Notes: generated by a model not told the origin, from the sequence alone. 44,929 bases of DNA from Eggerthellaceae bacterium (GCA_017459805.1 JAFUCE010000165.1:1-44929); one strand, 5' to 3'. Counted from the stretch's first letter, positions 26,334-35,500 are shown. Numbers and translations are program-made.

Positions 26334-26673
26334 TTTCTCACCAAATGCAAAGGTTTAATTACACGGGGTGTTGAATCTTCAAGCCTCTGTTGGTTATCTC
26401 CCGGCATATAAACAATGCTGTCAATGAAGGTCGGCGGAGCCATCGTGAAGGTGGATCATCCATATTCAGATTCGCATGCTGGTTGTTCAGAGCCGTCGTT
26501 GCAGCAGGCGATCATGATGCGCTCATCGTTGGTCCACCCCTTCATGATGGCCCCGCCTTGCAGGGCTGTGTAGATGTAGCGGCTGATGCAGTCCCAGGCC
26601 TCGGCGCACTGCGTCAGGAGCCGCTTCCTGTCACCCGCGCGCACTATGCGGTTCCGCGCATCAAGAATTGGCC

Positions 26674-27969
26674 CTATATCGCACTGCCGTCGGTCAGGAA
26701 ATCGTAAATCCCGATATGCAGCACGCCGCTTCCGTCGGTCCACGGACGTGCGAGCGTTTTGCTCACGACGACCTTGCGGAAGAAGTCGTTGACACCGAGC
26801 AAGGGCCGGAGCTTCTGGTCGGCCTTCGTTTCGTCTTCCATGCTCGGCGCTGACTGGATGTATATGCGCTCGGACCCTTTGTTTGCGACGAAGTCGATCT
26901 CGCAGCTCTTCCTCGTGCGCTTGCCCTCGGCGTTCTTCCCCGATATCTCGATGGCGCCGACGTCGACGGCGAAGCCTCGGTGGACCAGCTCGTTGTACAC
27001 GATGTTCTCCATGATGTGGGTCTCTTCTTGCTGGCGCAGGCTGAGCCTCGCGTTCCTCAGGCCCACGTCGACGCAGTAGTACTTAGACGGGTAGTCGAAA
27101 TAGCGTTTGCCCTTCACGTCGTAGCGCTTCGCCTCGGAGAACAAAAACGACTCGGTAAGGTGGCTAAGATAACTCGACACGGTGTCGACCGACACGGCGG
27201 TCCCGCGTGCTCCCCGAACCGACCCGAGCGACTTGGAGATTTTGTTCGCGTTGGTGAGCGAGCCCACCGAAGAGCACAGGTCGTCGGTGATGGCGGCTAG
27301 CACGTCGGGAAGCCCAATCTCGTAGCGCTCGACGATATCCCGAAAGTAGACGAGCGCGAACAGGCTTTGAAGGTACGAAAGCTTGTCTTCGTCATCCGAT
27401 GTCAGCGCGACGCGGGGCATCCCGCCGAACAGCACGTAATCTTCGTACGCCGCCGCCCGTTCTCCTCCAGCGAAGGCATAGTACTCCGAGAACGACAGTG
27501 GCCTGACCTCCACCTCGTCCCCGCGCCCCCAGAACTCGGTCCGGACATCCGAAGAGAGCATCTTGGAGTTGCTGCCCGTCACGTAAACGTCGACATTGCC
27601 CCTGCGCAAAAGCCCGTTGAGTATCCCGTACAGCCGCGTCGGGACGTCGGGATTGCGCATCTCCTCGCGCGAGATGGCGAGCTGAACCTCGTCGAGCAGC
27701 ACATAGTGCTGCTTTTCGCGGTCGACGATCCGTTCGTTGAGGAATGCTGAAAGCTCTGACGGATCGCGGTAGCGGACGTTCTCGTCCTCGTCCAACGCGA
27801 GCTCTATCACCTGCTCGTCCGGAACGCCCGCTTCACGCAGATGGTCGCGGAATATCTCGAAGAGAAGGTAGCTCTTGCCGCAGCGGCGCACGCCCGTGAC
27901 GACCTTCACGGATCCGTTGTGCTTCTTGCGGACGAGCTTCTCCAGGTAGTGGTTCCGTGGTATCCTCAT
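26674..27969 (-). CDS. AAA ATPase with DUF4143 domain (second copy)
   Basis: The 431-residue paralogue of the ATPase at 16800-18014 has Walker A GVRRCGKS (26-33), a Walker B-like YVLLDEVQLA, and a DUF4143 tail with EIDFVANKG then IQSAPSM. It again lacks the ExK of nuclease-type tails. The ATG at 27969 is chosen because GGGGA precedes it and its first residues (MRIPRNHYLEKL) match the family start. A further in-frame ATG at 28023 would add 18 residues without a ribosome site. GC content is much higher than in the hsd-linked copy, so the two are not recent duplicates. The last 20 or so codons recur as an isolated fragment at 39396. Confidence 0.8.
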   Translation of the reverse strand: MRIPRNHYLEKLVRKKHNGSVKVVTGVRRCGKSYLLFEIFRDHLREAGVPDEQVIELALDEDENVRYRDPSELSAFLNERIVDREKQHYVLLDEVQLAISREEMRNPDVPTRLYGILNGLLRRGNVDVYVTGSNSKMLSSDVRTEFWGRGDEVEVRPLSFSEYYAFAGGERAAAYEDYVLFGGMPRVALTSDDEDKLSYLQSLFALVYFRDIVERYEIGLPDVLAAITDDLCSSVGSLTNANKISKSLGSVRGARGTAVSVDTVSSYLSHLTESFLFSEAKRYDVKGKRYFDYPSKYYCVDVGLRNARLSLRQQEETHIMENIVYNELVHRGFAVDVGAIEISGKNAEGKRTRKSCEIDFVANKGSERIYIQSAPSMEDETKADQKLRPLLGVNDFFRKVVVSKTLARPWTDGSGVLHIGIYDFLTDGSAI

Positions 27970-28121
27970 GATTCCCCATTCATTCGAAAGTTGGTGCCAT
28001 ATGTCACTAAGTTTCGAATACATGATAACACAACTCGATTGGTCAGGTAAACGGAAGATGTGTTGAACAATACGGTTTCAGAAAACAAAAAAGTGGCCCT
28101 GCATTTGCAAAACCGCAGTCC

Positions 28122-28829
28122 GTGCTCGACGCCATGTGGGCATGGGCGAGGGCTACAAGGAGCGCATCCGCATCGGACAGCTCGTCCGCATCTGCATCTG
28201 CATCCACTTCTGCATCCACTTCTGCATCCACTTCTGCATCCACTTCTGCATCCACTTCTTCTTCTTCTTCCTCTTCGAGCGCTGAGGACGCGGCCAAGGC
28301 CGAGTACGACCGCGCCGTTGCCTTGTTTGACGAGGGCAAGTTCTACAGTGCGAAAACCGCCTTCGAGAAGAGCGCCTATGGGGATTGGGAGCAGCGCGCG
28401 GCCGCCTGCGCTCAGCCCATGCCGGAGACTGGCGAGCTTTTCCACGACGAGGGCATGACGAGCGGCAAGATGATACTCGCCTTCAACGTGAATTCGCAGG
28501 ACGAGAACAGGGGCATGTACATCACGGTGTATACGAAGGACGGCAAGCTGGTCGAGAGCGTGTTCGTAAAGGGCTCTGGTACCGTTGAGACAGGAATCCC
28601 CGGCGGCGAGTACTACGTCAAAGACTCTTCGGGAATCGAATGGTACGGCACCGACGAGCAGTTCGGGCCCGACGGCTACTACGAGAACATGGTGTTCAAC
28701 GAGGTCGAGGGCGATTCCCATCTCACCGCGCTTGAAGAGGACTATCGGTATGATATCACGATCAACAGCGAGACGAGCGATGGCCAGAGCGTTGCCTCCG
28801 AGGAGAGCAGCTGGGAGAACCGCGCTTAG
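28122..28829 (+). CDS. Ser/Thr-repeat protein, likely 5'-truncated
   Basis: The predicted 235 residues begin with a short hydrophobic and basic stretch, then a hinge of Ser, Ala and Thr (about residues 15-55) coded by a 12-base tandem repeat and a CTT run. A folded domain of about 170 residues follows (AKAEYDRAVALFDEGKFYSA, then VYTKDGKLVESVFVKG and YYVKDSSGIEWY). No ribosome site precedes the GTG at 28122 or the ATG at 28134. The frame stays open to 28029 with plausible coding residues, so the original 5' end, perhaps a membrane anchor or zinc ribbon, seems lost. A Ser/Thr-rich hinge between an anchor and a folded domain is typical of surface proteins. Function unknown. Confidence 0.5.
   Translation: MLDAMWAWARATRSASASDSSSASASASTSASTSASTSASTSASTSSSSSSSSAEDAAKAEYDRAVALFDEGKFYSAKTAFEKSAYGDWEQRAAACAQPMPETGELFHDEGMTSGKMILAFNVNSQDENRGMYITVYTKDGKLVESVFVKGSGTVETGIPGGEYYVKDSSGIEWYGTDEQFGPDGYYENMVFNEVEGDSHLTALEEDYRYDITINSETSDGQSVASEESSWENRA
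28201..28260 (+). repeat. 12-base tandem repeat, five units
   Basis: CATCCACTTCTG is repeated five times head to tail, the last unit ending in T instead of G, followed by further CTT units. Each unit adds four residues (Ser/Ala/Thr) in frame, so changes in copy number alter hinge length without a frameshift. It should be prone to slippage. Confidence 0.9.
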
Positions 28830-28932
28830 GCGTAGGCACGCGCGGCGTTTAGGGCGCTGGCCGCGTAGGAGCGGCCAAACAGCGCGCAGGTTTCCTCGTC
28901 GGAAGGCGCAGACACCCGGTTGTTCAGGATGT

Positions 28933-30237
28933 TTAAACGAACATAATCATGTAAATGGGGAGATAGGCAACCTTTCCGTCCTCGATTACGTTGCGCTCGC
29001 ACAGCACGATCGCCTGCTCGATTTCGTAGTTCGACGAGCTCAGAATGTTGCTCAAGGCGCTGTGGCGCTTGTAGTCCTTTCCTGATTTCACTTCGATGGG
29101 CAAGACGGCGCCGCCACCCCTCTCGCACACGAAGTCGACCTCCCCGAGCTTCTTGTTCCGGAAGTAATGCAGGTCGTGCCCGTGGGCTTTGAGTTCCTGC
29201 GCGACGGCGTTCTCGTATACGGACCCGTAGTTCACCCCGAGCCTGTCGCTGAGGATCCCCTTGACCACGTCCATGCCGCATGCCCGGCACAAGAGGCCGA
29301 CATCGTCCATGAACAGCTTGAAATAGCTGCGCTTCTCGGAGAGTTTCAGCGGGTGCCTCGGCTCCGTCACGCTGATGGCCGGAAGCGCGACCCCGGCATC
29401 GACGAGCCAGAGCACCTGGTTCTCGTAGCGCTCGTAGGTGCCCCTGGGGGCGATGCTCGCGAACGTGAACCGCTTGCTCTGCGAGTCGAGCTGGGAGGGG
29501 ATCTGGTCGAATATCTCCCGTATCACGAGCTTGTGCTCGTCTGGCGCGTATTGGGAGATATCCTCCCTGTATAAGCGGATGATGTCCCCTTGGACGGAAT
29601 GGACGGCGCCCATGTCCTTGTCGGCGACGAAGCGCTCGACTGCAGCCGGCATCCCGCCGACCATGAGGTAGTGGTGAAACAGCGACAGCAGCCGCTCGTG
29701 CACCGGCCCGAAAACAGGTTTGCGGTCCTCGAAGCAGCGCAAGGTTTCGGCGATGACGTCGTCACCCACCCCGTTCGCCCAGCAGAACTCCTCGAAATCG
29801 AGTGGGTACATGTCGACGATGCGGACGTACCCCACAGGCAGCAATCTCACGCCGCGCAGTTCGACGCCAAGCAGCGACCCCGAGAGCACGTAGTCGTAAC
29901 CTTCCCGCTGCACAAGGTATTTGATTGCCGTGACAGCCTCCTTGCACCTCTGCACCTCGTCGATGAAGATGGCGGTCTTGCCGGGAACCAGCCTCTGCCC
30001 GGCAAAGGCGGAGATGGCCATGAAGAGCTCGTCCACGTTGCGCGCGGCGTCGAACGCTTCGCGGACGTCGCTCTGCTCTACGAGGTCGAACTCGACGACG
30101 TTCTCGTATTCTGCATGGAGGAACTCCCTCACCAGATATGTCTTGCCAACCTGGCGGGCCCCCGTGACGAGGAGGGCGCGGTTGCCGTGCTCGCCTCGCC
30201 ACGCGGCGAACTCCTCGAGCGCTTTTCTCCTCAACAT
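28933..30237 (-). CDS. AAA ATPase with DUF4143 nuclease-type tail (third copy)
   Basis: The 434-residue protein has Walker A GARQVGKT (26-33), a Walker B AIFIDEVQ and, unlike the other two, an intact-looking PD-(D/E)xK-like tail: GEVDFVCERGGG, then LPIEVKSGKDY. The ATG at 30237 has GAGGTG six bases upstream; a GTG nine bases earlier also starts the frame. It belongs to the AAA_14/DUF4143 family often annotated as a predicted ATPase of the AAA+ superfamily, role unknown. It is GC-rich, stands alone and faces the repeat protein tail-to-tail. Confidence 0.8.
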   Translation of the reverse strand: MLRRKALEEFAAWRGEHGNRALLVTGARQVGKTYLVREFLHAEYENVVEFDLVEQSDVREAFDAARNVDELFMAISAFAGQRLVPGKTAIFIDEVQRCKEAVTAIKYLVQREGYDYVLSGSLLGVELRGVRLLPVGYVRIVDMYPLDFEEFCWANGVGDDVIAETLRCFEDRKPVFGPVHERLLSLFHHYLMVGGMPAAVERFVADKDMGAVHSVQGDIIRLYREDISQYAPDEHKLVIREIFDQIPSQLDSQSKRFTFASIAPRGTYERYENQVLWLVDAGVALPAISVTEPRHPLKLSEKRSYFKLFMDDVGLLCRACGMDVVKGILSDRLGVNYGSVYENAVAQELKAHGHDLHYFRNKKLGEVDFVCERGGGAVLPIEVKSGKDYKRHSALSNILSSSNYEIEQAIVLCERNVIEDGKVAYLPIYMIMFV

Positions 30238-30413
30238 GGCTTTCACCTCGTGGTTTGTATATTTCCATCCTTTGTATGGTGATTATAGTGTATTTTTCCA
30301 ACCATGCATAGCCTTGACGCGCGCATTTTTCAACCCAGGCACATTAGGCTATTACACAAGCCTCTATAATCCTGGCATGGTAACCGGCGTCAGCTTCCCC
30401 AATGCCCCGTGAT

Positions 30414-30441
30414 GCCAAAAAGGAGCAGCCACCTTTTTGGC
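30414..30441 (-). terminator. Terminator-like hairpin of the leader/zinc-ribbon gene
   Basis: GCCAAAAAGG (30414-30423) and CCTTTTTGGC (30432-30441) pair perfectly with an 8-base loop. It lies ten bases beyond the stop of the leftward gene at 30451, as expected for its terminator; the T-run is within the stem. No good case can be made for the ATPase gene. Confidence 0.6.
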
Positions 30442-30450
30442 GCTGTGTCA

Positions 30451-30723
30451 CTATCGCTTCTTCCATGACGAGAAGCAGTTGGTGCACCATACCTCGTCAG
30501 GCCTAAATTCAAGGGTGCCGCTTTGACGGCAGAACGGGCAGACGGGAGGGGTATTCGTCGGCTCATCATCCGACCAGTAGCCGCCCCCAGAAATCGATTC
30601 AAGCTGCTCATCGCTAAGCTCGAAGCCCGATGATTGGGCGAGCTCAATGATCTGCTCAGGGCTCATACCTTCGAGGGCATCTCCCGACTGATCGACTTCG
30701 TTCTTCAAGTTATCCATCATCAT
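30451..30723 (-). CDS. Nif11-like double-glycine leader joined to a zinc ribbon
   Basis: The gene starts at one of three consecutive ATGs (30723, 30720 or 30717, the last best spaced from AGG) and encodes about 90 residues. The first part is helical and acidic and ends in FELSDEQLESISGGGYW. This resembles the C-terminal half of a Nif11-type RiPP leader (SPEQIIELAQSSGF, then LSDEQLE and GG), the kind cleaved after the double glycine by peptidase-containing ABC transporters. Instead of a peptide core, the remainder carries CPFC, WCTNC and a basic tail: a small zinc ribbon. No modification enzyme or transporter is adjacent. It may be a repurposed leader, a degenerate precursor or a small regulatory protein. 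The pairing of the parts is odd. Confidence 0.6.
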   Translation of the reverse strand: MMMDNLKNEVDQSGDALEGMSPEQIIELAQSSGFELSDEQLESISGGGYWSDDEPTNTPPVCPFCRQSGTLEFRPDEVWCTNCFSSWKKR

Positions 30724-30802
30724 CCTGTCTCTCGATGACCACATCTGTTTATTTATACGCACTAGCACAGGTACTTGTCCCAAGGAAAAATGAGTACAAG
30801 AG

Positions 30803-30852
30803 GATGTCAGGGGGATGTCAGGGGTCGGGGGGATGTCAGGGGTCGTGTGATT
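30803..30852. repeat. REP-like repeat cluster at the transposase 3' side
   Basis: Three ATGTCAGGGG units start at 30804, 30815 and 30833, directly beyond the transposase stop. The last unit continues into the 20-base arm of the element's inverted repeat. Repeats of this type beside a RAYT gene are normally its substrate. Confidence 0.65.
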
Positions 30853-31720
30853 CGACACGTTAGTCCCCCTGCTCCTTCGCTTTCTGCACTATCCCTCTCC
30901 CGATGCCCGTGATGCGCGCGATTTGGCGGACGGTGGCGCCGCGCGCTTTCAACAGGGCGATTGCGCTGTCGCGCTGCGCCTTGTCTGCCGCGGGAAGGGC
31001 GGTTCGCCAATCTTTCCCGAACGCTCCTTCGAGCATCCCCCGCACCGCACTGTCGCTGATGTGGAGCGCGCGGGCATGGCCATCGTCGGTGCTGTCCTCC
31101 ATGAAAGCCACGTCACGGTCATCCTTTTCGTGCAGTCGCCGGAACGCGGCACGACCCCCAGCGATATCCAACACGAAGCTGGTGTCGCAGATGCGTGGGC
31201 TCGACGTGTACTCCTTGTAACTGCTCCATTCGTAGGCGTCGAACTTGGCGATTCCAGCCTTCTGAGGGTTGAGGTGAATGTATCGGACGGCGGCGAGCAG
31301 CTGCGCGTCGTCCAAGATGGGTTCGCTTCCGAACCGTCCTTGGAAAAGGCATCCCGGCCTGTCATAGCGCGTGTTGTAGTAGACGGCGTAGGCGACCTCG
31401 AGGCGCTTCATGAAGCTTGAGAGCTCAGACAGCTCCATTTTCGCAAGCAAGTGGAAATGGTTTCCCATCAGGCACCATGCGAACAGGGAGCCCTTGGCCT
31501 CGCCGACGTAGGTTTCTAGGAGGTCCAGAAATCGGTAGTTGTCTTCGGCGTCTTCGAAGATTGCCTGACGGCCGACGCCGCGCGCGAACACGTGGTAGAG
31601 GTCGGCCTCGCTGCGCTTTCTCGGAGATCTGGGCATACTTGCGCCTCCTCTCGATAGATTGTGTGGGAAAGGAGTTTATGCTGCGAGAAAGAAGATGTCA
31701 AATCACACGACCCCTGACAT
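30833..31720 (-). mobile_element. RAYT element with perfect 20-base inverted ends
   Basis: ATGTCAGGGGTCGTGTGATT (30833-30852) and its exact complement (31701-31720) flank the transposase gene; a further TGACAT follows just outside at 31728-31733. The right end sits inside a MATE efflux gene, whose downstream part is absent. HUH/Y1 transposases move single strands and do not make target duplications, so none was expected or seen. Whether the repeats are true ends or a bracketing pair of REP sequences needs comparison with other copies. Confidence 0.7.
30860..31636 (-). CDS. REP-associated tyrosine transposase (RAYT, IS200-like)
   Basis: The 258-residue Y1 transposase has the HUH motif in MGNHFHLL (His60, His62), LFQGRFGSEPI, and the likely catalytic tyrosine in VRYIHLNPQKAG (Tyr119). 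A C-terminal helix-turn-helix (ATVRQIARITGIGRG) follows. RAYTs act on palindromic REP sequences and often occur once per genome without spreading. AGGAGG is nine bases upstream of the ATG. The gene lies within an inverted-repeat pair that has cut off the MATE gene, so it has moved here at least once. Confidence 0.9.
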   Translation of the reverse strand: MPRSPRKRSEADLYHVFARGVGRQAIFEDAEDNYRFLDLLETYVGEAKGSLFAWCLMGNHFHLLAKMELSELSSFMKRLEVAYAVYYNTRYDRPGCLFQGRFGSEPILDDAQLLAAVRYIHLNPQKAGIAKFDAYEWSSYKEYTSSPRICDTSFVLDIAGGRAAFRRLHEKDDRDVAFMEDSTDDGHARALHISDSAVRGMLEGAFGKDWRTALPAADKAQRDSAIALLKARGATVRQIARITGIGRGIVQKAKEQGD

Positions 31721-32048
31721 GGTGGCCTGACATGGTGGAAGACACCATGATGAACTTCACGGAAAACGAGAACACACGCGAAGCCTCTTCGCGCTTGCCT
31801 GCGCCTAGCAGCATCGACATGTTCACCGAAGCCCCTGTGGCAATCATGTTGGAGAGCGCCTCGGCGATAAAGACGATGGGCATGATGAGGTTGACCGCCG
31901 CGAGCGCGTCCTGCCCGATGAAGCGGCCCACGATAACACCGTCGGCGATAGAGTAGAGCGCCCCGAACACCGATGTGATGGCTGCAGGCACTGCGCAGCG
32001 GATGAGCAGCTTCGTTGGCGAAAGCTCTGTGAATATGTTTGAACCCAA
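31698..32048 (-). pseudogene. MATE family efflux transporter, truncated by the RAYT element
   Basis: The first 110 or so residues are an N-terminal MATE domain: SPTKLLIRCAVPAAITS, then VIVGRFIGQDALAAVNL and NMSMLLGAGKREEASRVF. At 31720 the sequence passes into the RAYT inverted end, and the frame closes after a few foreign codons. The remaining 330 or so residues of a normal MATE protein are nowhere in the window. The start is taken as TTG at 32048, because AAGGAG lies six bases before it. The product would be a nonfunctional fragment of three or four membrane helices. The intact leader upstream shows that the gene was once tightly regulated. Confidence 0.85.
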
Positions 32049-32067
32049 TGCTTGCTCCTTACAAAAA

Positions 32068-32108
32068 AGCCCGGTTCTCTGCAGCACTTACTGCGAGAAA
32101 ACCGGGCT
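32068..32108 (-). terminator. Intrinsic terminator/attenuator in the MATE leader
   Basis: Read leftward, AGCCCGGTT pairs with AACCGGGCT, with additional pairing below the loop, and is followed by TTTTTT just before the ribosome site of the MATE gene. A terminator between promoter and start codon means conditional readthrough. Its upstream arm overlaps the 3' arm of the outer stem of the leader fold. Confidence 0.85.
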
Positions 32109-32215
32109 CACCCGACACCTAATCCGGCAGGCGGACCGACTGTTCTAGCCTGCCCCACGTGCTACGGCACTCTGCCTCCGGTGACCAATACCAGTATGAA
32201 ACCTAAATCTTATTA
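32105..32215 (-). ncRNA. Structured leader RNA, riboswitch-like, upstream of the MATE gene
   Basis: The leftward transcript between about 32215 and 32105 can fold with an outer stem (GGTCACC at 32180-32186 with GGGTGAGCC at 32105-32113), a seven-pair inner stem (GGCAGGC with GCCTGCC at 32126-32132 and 32148-32154) and a small GTGC-CGTA-GCAC hairpin. The 3' arm of the outer stem shares 32105-32108 with the terminator, so the two folds exclude each other, as in riboswitches that act by attenuation. MATE exporters are common riboswitch targets. I checked guanidine-I, ZTP, TPP, SAM, FMN and T-box signatures from memory and none fits; the class and ligand are unknown. Confidence 0.6.
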
Positions 32216-32249
32216 GCCAGTGCGACCTCCATACGCTTGTGTATACGCT

Positions 32250-32258
32250 AGTATAACA
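32250..32258 (-). promoter_or_regulatory. Extended -10 promoter element of the MATE leader
   Basis: Read leftward, TGTTATACT contains a TG one base before TATACT, an extended -10. It is placed about 35 bases before the first folded part of the leader. No convincing -35 was found, which an extended -10 can tolerate. Confidence 0.5.
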
Positions 32259-32336
32259 CGGCTGCCATATGACTTTAGCGCCTCCCCCTAGTGGTGATTC
32301 CCCGCTTAACTTAACTCGCACTTTCCCGCATGCCCG

Positions 32337-32369
32337 AATGATACAGGGGGTCGGTTCCGCTATATCATT
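32337..32369. repeat. REP-like hairpin, copy 1
   Basis: AATGATA (32337-32343) and TATCATT (32363-32369) flank a loop with GGGGGTCGGTTCCG. Copies at 38454 and 38597 keep the loop sequence and change paired arm bases together. Just downstream GGGGTCGG (32347-32354) is answered by CCGACCCC (32410-32417) around a CGTCAC-AGAA-CGTGACG hairpin, so the repeat may be half of a larger palindromic unit. Confidence 0.75.
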
Positions 32370-32500
32370 TGGACGTAAGTCATGACCGTAAGCGTCACAG
32401 AACGTGACGCCGACCCCGGGAATACCAAGATACGCGAAGTGTACAAGTGACTAGAATGAGACAGTGTGGCCTGGCTATACTCACACAAGGAGGTTTTCAA

Positions 32501-35500
32501 ATGAACTCGAGAAATGCGGCAATCACCAAGCGGTCCTTAATTGTTCTTGGCCTGCTGCTCGCAATGGTCGCGGCAATCTTTGGTGGCATCCATTCTCCTG
32601 TTGCGCTTGCAGACGAAGGCGAAGGACCTGCTCCCAAGCCCGTTCGCACCACCGTTGCGCTTGCAGACGAAGGCAAAGGACCTGCTCCCAAGCCCGTTCG
32701 CACCATCATGATTTACCTAGATGGCGCCTCCTCCGAGGAGAACACCCCCGTGCTCACCGCCATGCTCAAGGAATACATGGCGTCGAAGTTCGATCGCAGC
32801 GATTTCCGCGTCATTGTCATGACGGGCGGCTCACTCAAATGGCATCTGGAAGCTAGCTACCTGCGGGACAAAGACGGCAACCCCGACAAGCTGACCGAGA
32901 TCAGCAGCGAGTACAATCAGGTTTGGGAAGTGTATGGGGCTAATGACGGCGGCTACTTGCGGCTGTTGGACGGCGACGGCGTGAGCGGTGATGGGGCCGA
33001 TGCCAAAAGGTCCGAAGAGGAGCTCATGAGCGACCCGGACACGTTGCAGAAGTTCATCAACTATGCCCATCGCATCGCGCCGGCAGGCAAATACGACCTT
33101 ATCCTGAACGACCATGGCGAGGGCCCTGAAGGCGGCTATGGCTTCGATGACCACGACACCGCAAACCCAGATGAGACTTTGTCCGTGCTTGAATTGCAGC
33201 AGGCAATCTCGGGAAGCGACGTTTGCGCAGGAGGCGGCAAGTTCGATTTCATCGACTTCGATTGCTGCATGATGGGCAATTTCGAAACGGCGCTCGCCTT
33301 GTCGGATTGCACGGACTATTACCTGGGGTCGGCAGACATCGATCCGCACGCTACGGTCGATTACACGGCGCTGTTCGATTTTCTTGCAACTGACCCCGAT
33401 ATGGATGCATGGGAATTGGGACGCAAGCTCGTCGATCTTTTCGGCGATTACTATAACGAGCACACGGACAAGGTATCGGTAGGCCCTTCGGATACCTATT
33501 GCGTGGTCAACACGAAGAAGCTCAAGCAGAGCGGGATCGTGGACAAGCTGCTGGCGATTGCAAGGCAGATGAGGGCGGAGGCGACGGCCGGGAGTTTCTA
33601 CGATGAAATCCGCGTTCCAAAAGACGCGTACCACTTCGCCCTTGTCAACCTACAGGATTTCGCGACCGTGATGGAGCAGCTTGGAATCGGAGTGTACGAA
33701 TCCGATTGGCGCGATCCAGGGTTCCTGAACGCCTACACGCCAACGGCACTCGAGATCCAGAACATCTTGCATGATGAAGACATCGTCTATTCGAGGCATA
33801 CGCAGAGGTCGGATGAAACGCATGTGTTCTTCGGCAGAAACGACGACGGAAGCCTAACGGCGAGGGGCGCGAAATCCCCGACAAGCGGTTTGAGCATCTT
33901 CGCCTTCAACAATCCCTCCGAAAGCGACGTTTCCGGCGAGGTGGCCTTCTACATCCAGGCGATGAGAGAGCTATCCGGGGCATATGAGGAGGGTTCGGTA
34001 GAGAGGGAGTTGCTCGAGACGTACCTGCAGGCAATTCTCGATTACGAGTTGATTTGCCACGCCGGTGTTGCCGTGTCGAGCCTCGCAGAAGACGGTTGCG
34101 CCCCCGACGAGATCGACTACGACAAAGTTCTCGCCTACCTCAAGTCCCAAGAATCCGAACACATCAAGAGGGGATGGGAATACATCTCGAAGGCGTTTGA
34201 GGCCAGCGACAGGAACGTCGAGGCATGGCTGAGCGGGATCATAGACATCCAGCGCAAGGAAGTCTTGAATAATGACAAGGTATCCCTTAAGGCAGAATCC
34301 AAGGACGGAACAGACTACTACCGTATCGATGTGGCCGATACGCCAAAGCGTGTTATCGACGTTCCAGCTCTTACCGTAACGGCAGGAACTGCAGTTGAGC
34401 CCTTCAAAAATCCCACTATGGTCTTCTACGGCAGTGCAGCTTCCGACGCAACGGGCGATTCCTCTGAAGATTACATGACCAAGACTAATTCTTCCTACCT
34501 CATTCCGAAGTTTGACGGGCAGTGGTATGCCGTAGAGGATTCTGATGGGGTCAAGCACATTGCAAGCGCCGCATCAGACCACTCCGTTTTTGCGTCGTTC
34601 TCGCTCAACGGTAAAAACCTGGGAGTGGGAGAGCTCATCTTCGATGACAACGGAAACGCAAAAAGCGTCTACGTGTACGGCAACACAATACCGATTGCCC
34701 TTGACACGCTTGAGGGAATGCTGTTTGTCACATTGGAGAACGACCCGTTCGGGGGGACCTCGGGGGCGATAGATATGCCGTTTATGCTCGAGAAGACAAA
34801 TGCCAAGTTGGTAAAGGATCATTACTCGAATCTGGGCATTGAGTCTGTTGAGGCCAAATTGGCGATTGCTGATATGTACGGAGTCAAGCATGAGGTCAAG
34901 CCGGAGTTGACCTTCGACCCCAATGGTGGCACGTGGACAGGGGGCGGCGATGCCGTCAAGAAGTACGATGTAGGCCTCGAGACTGATTTCGAGATTATCG
35001 CAGCTCCCACGCGGGACGGTTACACCTTCGAATGCTGGGAGGGCTCGACCTACCAGCCAGGGCAGCAATACCATGCGGACAGCGACCATACGTTTACCGC
35101 GAAGTGGAAGAAGAATGAGCCTCCTGCACCTGCGGTCTTCACCGTGACATTCGTGGACGGGCTGGGCAACACCTTGGACACGCAGACCGTCGAGAGCGGC
35201 AAGGCCGCCACGGCGCCCGCCGATCCCACCCGCAAGGGCTACACCTTTGACGGCTGGGACACCGACTTCAGCAATGTCACGTCCGACCTGACTGTGACCG
35301 CGAAGTGGAAGAAGAACGAGCAAAGCAAGCCAAGTAGCTCCAGCAATCAGACGGCCAAAAAGACCCCGACGGCATCGAACCCGAGCACAGTGGCGAAGAC
35401 GGGGGATTCCGTCAATCCGATACATCTGCTTCTGCTTCTACTCCTGCTGGCGTCAAGTGGAACGATTGCGGCTGTTGCCAAGAAGCGAAATCGCGAACTA

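Noticed and set aside
26456-26743. Leftward frame overlapping the end of the second ATPase
   Set aside because: It overlaps the ATPase 3' end in another frame, lacks a ribosome site and has no recognised domain.
28201-28260. Possible CRISPR array
   Set aside because: The units are 12 bases, contiguous, without spacers, and in frame with a coding sequence; it is a simple tandem repeat.
30313-30370. Rightward promoter from TTGACG and TATAAT
   Set aside because: The two elements are about 46 bases apart, far from usable spacing, and no rightward gene follows.
32831-33634. 267-codon leftward frame opposite the clostripain-like gene
   Set aside because: Antisense to a region with the conserved His/Cys catalytic motifs; no ribosome site.
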